Assembly (NCBI RefSeq): GCF_000002995.4
Contig: NW_025062478.1
Span: 62,001 to 126,000, forward strand
From: Brugia malayi
Taxonomy: Eukaryota > Nematoda > Chromadorea > Rhabditida > Onchocercidae
Direction: 5' to 3'
DNA length: 64,000 nt
This document shows positions 39,301 through 61,607 of the stretch, piece by piece (positions within the stretch are counted from its first letter, which is position 1; every line of letters starts with the position of its first letter). Made by a program: the position numbers and the translations under genes. The notes beneath the pieces are model-generated. The model had not been told where the DNA came from and searched no databases. It saw only the letters and a list, made by a program, of their open reading frames with translations.

Positions 39301-42037
39301 TTCTGACCTTTCTGCTATATAAATTTCAAATTTAAATCTTTATCGTATAAACGAATGCGATGTTTAATTATTCTTTCCCTTTGAATTAAATTTTTTAATA
39401 TTAGGTATACACATATTTTCCATCAGAATACTGCATTGCATACTGATTAGCTTATCAGTTATCATTATCAACAACCGATTGCTATGTCTTCCAACTATAA
39501 TCAGAAATAACTTTGTGTATGAGCGAATGATTTTCATTTCTTGTAAAATCGCTGACTTTGTCTTTATGTTTTTATGTGAATTAAAGGTGCACAGCAGTTT
39601 ATGGCACACCAACAATGTACATTGATATGCTGAACCATCCTCAGTACAAGCAGTACGATTGCACATCGATTACGTCAGGTAGGGTTGTGATAATTTTCTT
39701 ACTTATCTAAATCTGTGCTTATCATTATCAGATGTGATTGCGAACAGGAAAGAAGCAAAATATAAAAAATTGGTTAACTTCATTCTTATCCGATCGCAAT
39801 TTTCCTACAGAAATTTGATGTGTTATCATCATCATAAATGATAACAAAAAGACTTAAATATGCTAAGTTTCACTTCAACAATTAACCATATCATATATGT
39901 AATGTTGATATCCTGCAGTTATCATTATAAATGATAATAAAAGCACTAGACTGAAAATAGCAACGAAGAAATGTTAGCATTTATTAAGAATGAACTAATC
40001 GATGGTAATAAAATCTATCAGGTATTTATGTGATGTAGCTATTTCCCCATCATATCATTTTATCATTTCAGGTTTTGTGGCCGGAGCACCATGTCCTATA
40101 GCTTTATGCCAAAGACTTGTGAGTGAATTGGGTATGCGTGATTTACAGGTAATTGTGTAATTTAATTTTTTATTTTTAAACTTGTTCTAATAGTTTCTCC
40201 AATTTTTTGTTTTAATCAAATTTTTGAAATTTTCAGGTATGTTATGGTACAACAGAAACCAGTCCAGTATCTTTTATGTCACTTAGAGACGAACAACCGG
40301 AAGAGCGTATCAAATCTGTTGGCTATATTATGGATCACCTTGAAGTATACCTATGATTCTTTTCTTGTCCTAATTTCTATTTCAACAACATTTTTTTTAA
40401 AAAAGTATATTTTATTCATACTAGTATCGTACTAGTATTTTTCACTTATTATTTCTTACTTATGAAAAATTTTGATATGTATTTCTCAGTCGGCTGTAGT
40501 TGACAGTGAAGGAATAATTTTACCACGTGGTGAACGTGGTGAAGTACTCGTCCGAGGTTATTCCGTGATGAAATACTATTGGAATAATGAACGTCAGACT
40601 AAGGAAGAAATTACAGCTGACAGATGGTACCATACTGGGTCAGTTATAAGCTCTTGTTCGATTATTTAAATGATTAAAATATTAATCTGTTCATTTGTTA
40701 AAATCGCTACTGCAATCGTTAGCCAATTTATTAGTATAAGTAAACAATTTATTGTGAAGTTGAGATTCTGTTTTATAGTGATATTGGTGTAATTCATGAG
40801 AATGGGTCGTTGAGTATTGTTGGCAGAAAAAAAGATATGATTGTACGTGGTGGTGAAAATATTTATCCACTGGAAATTGAGCAGTATTTGTTCCGACATC
40901 CAAAAATTGAAGACGTACAGGTATTTAAGAAGGATTTGACTAAGTTACGATTATAGATTGAAAGGCCTCAATTATTTGAATTACTAAAATAGAATTGAAA
41001 TCATTTTGTAATCTGCTATTCAATCTAATATAAATAAATGATATAAAGTTTTGGAAACTAAATTTGTTTTGAATATAAAGCAAACTTTGATCTGTTTCAT
41101 TAGAGTTGCTGAAAATGATGATAGCCGGATAATTCCATCTGCACATGATGCCTATTCACTTTGATTTTAGGTTGTCGGCGTGCCGGATGAACGGTACGGT
41201 GAAGTAGTATGTGCATGGATACGGTTACGTGATAGTGCGGGTGATATTACGGAGGAGGATATCCGGGATTTTTGCAAAGGACGAGTGAGAAATATGATAT
41301 GATATTGATATGTGCTGCTGATAGTTGCTCACTGTTTCTGAGATACTGATTCGAATTATGATCGTAATTTGTGAAAGTACTTGTAACAAGTAATTATTCA
41401 AAAAAAAAAAAAAATATCTTTATCAAATGAATTATTCCATTTATTTTCCTAATTTAACCCGCAATTTCTTTTTACAGATTGCACACTTCAAAATTCCACG
41501 ATATATCTTATTCAAAAAAGAAAATGAATTTCCGCTAACAGTAACGGGTAAAATTAAAAAATATGAGATAAGAGAATTATCAAAAATTGAACTTGGATTG
41601 GAGCAGGTTGGTTTGCTCTTTCTTTAACAAATTTATCACTTAATTCTAAATATTTTTAAATAGTCCCCTAAGTCATTTAAACGGAGTGCTTTAATTTTGA
41701 TATCTAATTACCGTAAATTTAAATTACTGAACTCTCATGATAATAACATATCAGCACAAACTGCTTGCAGCATTTCTTGCTAGTTGTTTAATAAGAAAAA
41801 AAAATGCAGGTATGGCTTGTAATGTAAAGTAGAAAATGCACTGTTATCAATATCATTTATCATTTTTTTACTGTCAATTTCAGTCTGCTGTTTTTCTTTT
41901 GCTTAAATTAAAGTTAAAACTCATTTAGCCTAGTGGGAATCGTCTTTTTACAGATCAAACGACGTGTTGATCATTTCAACGGCGAATGGGTTTTTGACGT
42001 ACAAGCAGAAAAGCACTCAGCCAAGCCAAGAGGCTAA
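36366..42037 (+). CDS. acsf2: ACSF2-type acyl-CoA synthetase, 5' end missing
   Basis: Fifteen phase-consistent exons encode about 613 residues to a TAA: 36366-36508, 36604-36675, 36830-36958, 37196-37434, 37670-37787, 38751-38846, 39065-39213, 39587-39678, 40072-40148, 40237-40344, 40490-40638, 40779-40920, 41171-41284, 41478-41606 and 41954-42037. The enzyme would activate fatty acids with ATP and CoA through an acyl-AMP. All adenylate-forming motifs are visible in order: [48 protein letters not shown], and TVTGKIKK with the catalytic lysine. The family is recognised from SYVHG near the N-terminus and [31 protein letters not shown] and AHFKIPRYI, all close to human mitochondrial ACSF2 (615 residues). 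The C-terminus (KPRG) is not a peroxisomal signal. The first exon begins in mid-codon, so the start and any mitochondrial presequence lie upstream and are unresolved. AATAAA occurs at 42340-42345. Confidence 0.93.
39822..39937. promoter_or_regulatory. Paired inverted GATA sites in an intron
   Basis: Two inverted pairs sit in the intron 39679-40071. One is GTTATCAT (39822-39829) with ATGATAAC (39838-39845). The other is TTATCAT with ATGATAA over 39919-39937. Each can form a short stem and each carries two GATA-factor cores. Intestinal genes of nematodes commonly use TGATAA sites, so an enhancer is plausible for a lipid-metabolism gene, but this is inference. Confidence 0.3.
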
Positions 42038-42867
42038 CGTGAAAATGTCCTAGTACTATTATTACCCCTAGTGCTCCTACCACTACTACCACTACTACTG
42101 CTACTATTGCTATTGCTATTGCTCTTATCAGAAGTACCATTAGTTCTCTTTGTTTCTTTACTTTGCTTTATTTTGCATCTACAATGATTCAGAAAAATAT
42201 GATTTTAGCAAAGAATTTATATGTATTAAACGTGTTTTCTTCTTACTGTGAATTATTTAAGTGAAATTTCTTAAATTCAATTCTTAAATTTCCTTTCTCT
42301 TTTCCAAAATAATAGTGAACACCATTCAAAAAGAAAAAAAATAAAGAAATTGAGCAACAATTTGGTTCACTAATCACTGAACTCATAAATTTTGACAACG
42401 TAAAAAACTTTTATCTTACTTTGGTCTTTTTTTCGTTGAGAATTTGCAATCGTCAATTAAGCTGAATTAAGCTTTCCTTCGTTGTGTATTTTCTGAATCA
42501 ATTCTCTTACAAGTTGAAAAATGTTCTATCAACTTTAGCTTATAATTATTCTTTTCAAATGTTATTTCGATACTCTGAACGACAATTTTACTCGTTCCTT
42601 TAATTTCAAATTTCAATTTCTATACCAATTTATTGCTTGTGCAGTGTGTCTGTCTAGTTGTATAGATAATTTATCCATTATATCTTCTATACGTGGATTA
42701 AATTTCAGTTCAGCACCACTCTTATCAAATGTTATCATTATCATTACTGTATATCACTACGTCGCTTATTATATGTAATTGTTTCAAAAAATTCCTTAAG
42801 ATAGTTTTCAAAGTATTCCGAAGTGGAAATGCTTTAGATAGGAAAAAGCAACATCAGAAATAATTTG

Positions 42868-42915
42868 CATCATCATCATCATCATCATAATAATAATAAT
42901 AATAATAATAATAAT
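42868..42915. repeat. (CAT)n(AAT)n microsatellite
   Basis: About seven CAT triplets pass directly into about ten AAT triplets, downstream of the acyl-CoA synthetase. Confidence 0.9.
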
Positions 42916-45243
42916 CCACTGAATTAGTTCATTTATTAGTTTTTGTATATTTTTATAACAAAATTACAGCGTTTAAATGATTCTCACAAAAATACAATCA
43001 CAATTTAAGGTAGTCTATATATAACATTTGTATGCATTTACGCAAAACCACTTATTTTCCCTCTACTTTGATCCCCATAATGACATATAATTTGAAAGAT
43101 ATGTGTTGAAGAGAAAAAGAAACCAAATCTGAAGTTTTAAATTTCATTAATGTTACAATGTTATCGCGTAATCATCAGTTATCATTTTTACCACCATTAA
43201 TATCGATGCTCGACATCCAGCAATCAAATTTGTATTTGCAAATAAGTAAATAATCGAGTTGGTATCGGATATTTCAGTAGTATTCACATACTCTTACTTA
43301 TATTCCTCAAAGCTTTTCAGCAGACACGTGTTTATCTTAACATATAGGTGGGAAGGAGCAAAATACAACTTAGAAAGTGCAGTGTTATAGTTTGATCACA
43401 TATTGCGCACTTGTCAATAAAGTAAGTGGGATTGGAACTGAAAGAAGCGCAGGTAGATTTCTGAGATTTTATCTTGTGAAATGACTGCACTGCTATATAT
43501 TCTGATGATAATCGCGCAACTGTCACTTTATCACATCTCAGCGAAACTTACGTTATTGATGCGATGAGGCAATAATGGTAAGCATGGCTATAATTCAATT
43601 ATTTTAGGTACTGGGAACTTTATAAATACTGCAAAACTGCAGTTAGAGTATTTATAAATGTAATTTATATGAGAGCAGGTTAAGTGACCTTTCAGGAAGG
43701 AAAAGGAAAGGAGAGAATGAGGTTAAGAAGTTGGTATTAGTTAATTATTTTGTGGTTGGTCAATACCTTCATATTACAAGAAATCTATGTTTAAAAGTAA
43801 AGAATACAACTCTTTGAATTTGGATATGACAGATAGGCTCATATAGACCAGTGCTGTAATCTTCTCACACTGCATTTTACTTGCGATGAAACGAAAACTG
43901 TATCCTTTATTTTAATAAAAAAAAAAGCAGGTATAATTTGACATTAGAGAAGATCGAAGATCAGGAAAATTTCATCGTAATAATTTGTTTTGATAAGCAA
44001 CTACTTTGAGAGCTTCTAACCTTGGGTCCATATTGGACATGGGGGCAAAATTTTGCTATGTTATGTTAGTAAAAGGTTTCTAAGTAAACAGGTGATGGTT
44101 CATAAGGAACCTGAGTTAATTAGAAGAAGGTAAAGCGATCGGTGATGTCGAAAGATACTGTACCGTACGAGGACGATGTTGCACCCCAAAAGAAATCACA
44201 GAAGAGGAGATGAAATTCACATGGAGCAAAAGCACAGAACAGAGATGATGTAAACCAGTGCTTTCCTTGCATTCTTAGCTGTTGAAACAGGCTGACGGTT
44301 TCTTTCCCAATCCCGTTTACTGGAACTTTCTAGTAACTTATACAACTTTATCAGTAGGCAAATGCTTCATCAAAGCTTTTTCGAAATTATAAATAGCACA
44401 TATAAATAATTCTAAAAATGTCAGGTCAATGGAATAAAAATGGAAAGAAAAGTAGGATACTGAATTTGCAGACTATCAAATCCAGACCCTATGAACTTTT
44501 TAAACTTGAAAAAAAGGAAACGACCAGGTCAATAAGAAATCTTTTTCTTCACTACAAAAAAGACTGAATCACAATAAATAAAACAATTAATCCGGAGAGA
44601 ACTTCCATTTTCAGTTTGTTAAACATACAATATAAAAAATGTTCTATAAATGAATTTTTTTCTTAGATTTAGAAGATGCAAAATTCAGAAAGTTGATGTG
44701 CAGATGAAAAGCCATGACCAATGAGATGGCTGGTAAATTAATAAGAACACTGAACATTTAATGTATAAAACAGCGTCGAGAAAATTGAAAAAAGACAAAA
44801 GATGACAAGATGAAAGAATAAGGAGGAGTAAATCACATTACATTTTTTAGTAGAGATGCAGCGAATTTGAAACACAACTGATTCCTTTACACAACGTGTT
44901 CAGAAAACATCAACATTTGCAATTGGCTTTTTTTTCCAGCGCATAGGAATAGATGCGATAGTTTCTGATACTCGCTGAAAATGGCCTCTATGCAAAAAGC
45001 CACACCAAGCAACTTACAAAAATATAAATAATACATTGTTTTTGTAACTAGATTTTGGACTACTCAATTTCTGATGTGAAGCAGTTAAAACTAAGTTTCG
45101 AATTCAAAGAAAAAGAGCAACCACCAAAATAGACTAAAAACCAAGCGTCGTGCAAATATTCTTGACATATGCATTTTAAAGGACTAAGAAATTCAAACTT
45201 TTCATCATATATGAAAAATGCATTGCCATCAATGAAGACACAT

Positions 45244-45272
45244 ACTACTATTACTACTACTACTACTAATAC
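45244..45272. repeat. (ACT)n microsatellite
   Basis: A run of ACT triplets with single-base variants. Confidence 0.8.
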
Positions 45273-46031
45273 TAGTATACTTATTACTACACAGTACAAT
45301 ATGGTAGTTGAAAGCAGAACAAATTAAATATGTCACTGCCTAAAAATGATTAAACCGTACACAAAATGAAAGAATTTGGATCACTAACGAGGTACCATGT
45401 GAATCGATGGCCGGATGATTCCAACAATCAGAGTTTCCCACTAAAAATAACCGTCCTCAACCGAAACAGGATTAATTTGGCAAAAATAGTCGAGGACCAG
45501 CAATTACTATATCATCAACCCATACAGATTTCTTAGTTTCTTAAGTTTTTTTTTTCTCTTTTTTTTTAGTTACATTATGCTTGCCTGATTTTTTCCAAAG
45601 AAACAAGTTTGTCTTCCGAAATCCAAATCCTATAACTCACACCAAATTGATTCTACTGGATTACAATAGCGTCACAGATTTTAAAGACTTAAATTCAAAA
45701 AATAATGTAATGAATGTGACACAAAAAAGAAAGAGATAAAACCCAGATTGAGGACAATTATTTTTGCGAATAAAAGAAATTACAAATTTAAGGAAGACAA
45801 AATTCTACCACATTTTCGTTCTTCATTATGTTAACTAAACCATCAGACCAAAAAAGGCTGGAAAATTCGTTGGAAGGTAGTAGTGTAGGACAGTAAGTAC
45901 TTTTAAGTACTCTTTGTATAGATAATTTACAAATTTCAATCAGAATTTTGTCGTTAAGGGATATCTTTGCCCAAAAATAACAAATTTAAAAATCTTAATC
46001 AAAACAACGTATTTGCCACTTCACTGTCCCA

Positions 46032-57923
<11,892 letters not shown>

Positions 57924-58094
57924 CTGAAATAAACCGAAAATGTAATAAATTATCCTCCATCCTGGGAGCGTTACATGAAGGAAAAGAGTAAACGTGAATT
58001 ATGTCTTTTTTACACATCAACTGCACAAAATCGTGACACAATATGAAAGTAAATTTCCAGACGAAATACAGCCAAAATCAATAAACAATATTAC

Positions 58095-58221
58095 CTCATA
58101 GATCACATGGCATTTAAGATTAAGAAAGATAATGTTACAGATATCAACTGCAAGTAGACTTAACTGTAATGGATTTTTCAAATGGTTACTAGTAGCTAAC
58201 ATACTTACAATGCCATGCATA
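58095..58221 (-). CDS. Candidate par-1 start and second exon
   Basis: On the minus strand TTATTACAG|T is followed by ATGCATGGCATT and a perfect donor GTAAGT: a start codon one base past an acceptor, as expected for spliced-leader trans-splicing. It ends in phase 0 (MHGI). It could join directly to the par-1 exon at 57923, giving MHGIEYVNSC, or first to a 69-nt exon at 58163-58095 (acceptor CCATTACAG, donor GAG|GTAATA, 23 codons, rather hydrophobic). Phases agree in both cases. There is no homology support for these residues. Confidence 0.35.
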
Positions 58222-60281
58222 CTGTAATAATAGCTATGACAAATTAATCAGATCTATCAATTAAACGAACAATTTTACGCATTAACAGATTACTATTTTT
58301 ACGATTCTTTATGCATAGACGATTTAAACAAATGTATCGCAATTAATAACGACACGTCTATGAAATTCTATGTATATTATAACTAATAACAAGACGGAAC
58401 AGTGCAAACATGCTCGCTGCAGAATCGACCATAAAAATGAAATAATCAAGGTGTTGCAACTGTATTCAAATTCAAAATTGGTACAAAGAAAGCCTTGGTG
58501 ATATCATCAATTACCAGATTGTACAGGACTGATAATTGACGAAGTGATAAGGCCTATTCCACAAGAAGCAAAGATAAGCCAATCAAATCACCGCCCACCA
58601 ACACTAACACCACCCAGCCGTATACAAACCAAACATGGTCCGATTTAACAACAGCCACTTTTGCAATTCAATAATCCCAGACCAACTACAACAAGCTCGT
58701 CCAAAATGATGGAATAATAGTTGGAACTGACGAGTGCAACTGATATTATATAATACTCAAAGATAATGCACATTCTTAGTGTCCTCATTTGTATAAAATA
58801 TTTATGTAAGATGCTGTAACTTTTATAAAAAGCGAACAATTTTCCATTCATTTCTCTTTCACTAACTAATAAATGTAATTTGCAGTAAATATTGCAGTTC
58901 AAATTTTAAGAATTTCTACCATATAAATTGAATGAAATGAGTACATTATCATTAACGAAAATTCAATTAAGGATGCAATATGCACAGGTAAAAAAGGTAA
59001 AATTGATAGCAATCAATGAACTGAAAATTTCTCTTCTTTCTTCCAACAATCGAATGCTTTCCATCTCAATCATAGCCTATCTATCTCCATTTATTTAATA
59101 ATATTCTAGTCAAAATATTAATAAGCTTTTGGGACAGATTCAATATGACTGGCTGGCTGGCATGAAATAAATCGATAACCTTGTTCCAATTCAATCATTC
59201 CTACATATATAAAGTTGTGGTGCGCATCATTGACCGTCCATGAAATGGATGGTGATAAGATAAGCTGCTGATAAATCATCCGATGATATATGCCTTCCTC
59301 ATTAGCTGCTTATCATAATAATGTTGCATGGAAGAATTATTAATTGTTAATTAATCTTTGGTTTTCTCTTTTTTTGGAGATATAAGGAAGAAAATATTGT
59401 GCAGAATCAAGAGAATGAGAAAAAGTGAGCAATTGAGGAAAAAAAAAACATTAAACACAATCTTTATACTATTTCCGATTGAATATTTGACGATATCAAC
59501 ACGTAAAAATTAATCTCGACCAAAGGTTAACAATTAGAAAAGGTAAACAAAATCTTTCTTTCTCATATTTACTTCACCTCAACATATTAACTTCTTTTGT
59601 CCTTTAATCACTACCTATATTTCAGTTTTTCTTTGTGTGTGTGTGAAAGGATTACAATAAATTTCAAAAATTCAGGTTAATACAAGTTTATTCTAAAGCA
59701 TTTCACATGACTGTAATAAATGTCGCGGACAAACCCTTAAAAATTAAAGGAAAAATTGGCGCCCAATGGTCATGCAACAAATACTGACCGTTTCTTGCCC
59801 TGGCTATGCCACATTTACGAGATTGACCTGTTGACCCGAAATGTGAATGAAACTTTCATACAAAAGACAGAAAGAAAATTAGCTAAATAATTTTCTCTAT
59901 TTAACTTCCTCATCTTCCTCTTTCTCTCTCTAAAACAATTTTCGAAAGTTAGACTAACTGATGACAGCTGAACAATTTAAACTGAACTTTATTATACTCA
60001 AAATCAACTCATATTGATTTTTCGACTAGCAGATCAGAATAATGAAAAAAATTGAGATTTAATCATCATGAAATCAGATAGAAATTTCTAAGTTAAAATA
60101 TTACAAAATTCCAAAAGCACATTTTCATCTCAACTGATAATATCACTTATCAAATTCTCTACAACTCGAATAACTCACACGCTGAACTGAATGTAAGCAC
60201 TAAAAGTTTTAAATCCTCACATTTAACCAATAAATGAACAAGAAACACGTGAAACAAGTGACCATTTATATGAACTAATCA

Positions 60282-60283
60282 CC

Positions 60284-60325
<42 letters not shown>
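60282..60325. repeat. (CT)n microsatellite
   Basis: CT dinucleotide run with CCCT interruptions at both ends. Confidence 0.9.
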
Positions 60326-60326
<1 letters not shown>

Positions 60327-60851
60327 TTCAGCAACATCAGCTTGATCACCTGCTTTATCAGAGTTATCAAAATTAAAAAATTGTTCTTTCTCTGAAACCT
60401 TAACCTCTAACTTTTCTACTTCTCTCCTTCATCGAATTTTTCGACCAACTTATGATTATCATCTCATTGCAATCTTTGCTGATTTTGAAACTAACCAAAT
60501 TAATTCGGAAGTCAAAAAATTATTAAAAAACAATTCTGTTTTAAATGTAATTTACAATTTTGATATGTTTTTTTTTTTTAATTTTCTTACTTTTATTTCT
60601 CTTGTTCAAAGAACCTTTGCTTTTGCTTTTTGTTTTCTTTTTTAAATTGCAAAATAAAAAAATAAAAAAAAAAAAAAAAACAATGAATGAATGAATAGTT
60701 CGAGAATGTCTGCTCGAGAATGTCTCATTTACACCACTGCTACAACTTATAAATGCATTTGTCAAGTATACATGATTCACTTCATTCTTTATTCTACTGT
60801 ATGCTTACCATCAAATATTATTATACTCCCTCTCGTGTGTGAGTGATGTGT

Positions 60852-60880
60852 GATGGGATGGGATGGGATGGGATGGAATG
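60852..60880. repeat. (GGGAT)n pentanucleotide repeat
   Basis: About five GATGG units in a row. The G-runs are all on the plus strand and could support a G-quadruplex, though each run is only three G. Confidence 0.8.
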
Positions 60881-61409
60881 ACTCTAACATTTGTCGCATA
60901 TCGTTTTATTACTTTGATGATTCATTCATTCCTTCGGAAGTTATGTGTGCCAATTATTTTGTATGTAAAATTAGGGGAAATTATGTTCAATTATCGATAA
61001 TTTCATGGAGTAAAAGTGGAATTGTTGCTCATGACAAGATAATAATGTATATTCTTACTGTTACTCACAGTATTTCAATATTCTCTAAATAAACACTGCA
61101 AAAAATGAGGTCAACATTTATAGATTGATTTGTAATTCATAGATTGAATCCATATAGTTATGCCATCCATATTTGAAGATGAACTTTTCCCTGAGAGATC
61201 GTGGAATAATAGCAAAGAAAGAGAAACTGTACTATAAAGTCATTACTTTGCACTGCATTCTTTTATTTTTCTTCCTGCACAATTAAGTATTTCCCACTAT
61301 ATTCTGAAACCCTAAATAACATTCTGAAAACATTTACATCTCTGAAACAAACCTTTTCTTCTAATATGTTAATTAATGAGGTCATTTAAGAAGTGCTATT
61401 TACTATCTA

Positions 61410-61607
61410 TTAGATGACATGCCCAAGAAAGACGACAATTCCACTCCTGTTTTCGTTGAAAGCACACTTTGCGCCCAGCTTTCTATTAATAAATCTTGCT
61501 GAACCAGTCCACGGTGACCGCGTTCTGCTGCCAGTAAACAGTTTAATATAAATTTCTGTTAGTCCAGGTGTGCTACCTGTACTTTCTGCATAATCCTTCC
61601 ATCCCAC
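61410..61607 (-). CDS. Candidate exon, unknown product
   Basis: After TTTACAATGATAG the frame is open for 65 codons (starting VGWKDYAESTGSTPGL) and reaches TAA at 61410. A possible donor (GCAAA|GTGTGC) lies about 50 codons in. The patch is clearly less AT-rich than its flanks and its composition (Gly, Ser, Arg, Trp) looks coding. I do not recognise the sequence. It might be an upstream exon of par-1, an exon of another minus-strand gene, or a relic. Confidence 0.28.
   Translation of the reverse strand: MGWKDYAESTGSTPGLTEIYIKLFTGSRTRSPWTGSARFINRKLGAKCAFNENRSGIVVFLGHVI

Larger units (their letters stand above)
42038..46031. other. Convergent intergenic region
   Basis: This separates the stop codons of the acyl-CoA synthetase (+) and par-1 (-). 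It contains their 3' UTRs, a CTACTA/CTATTG triplet stretch at about 42060-42125, the CAT/AAT microsatellite at 42868-42915 and an ACT triplet run at 45244-45272. At about 43980-44330 the sequence is more complex and less AT-rich, with overlapping open stretches of 39-51 codons on both strands and no splice signals or motif that I can support. No gene is called. Confidence 0.55.
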
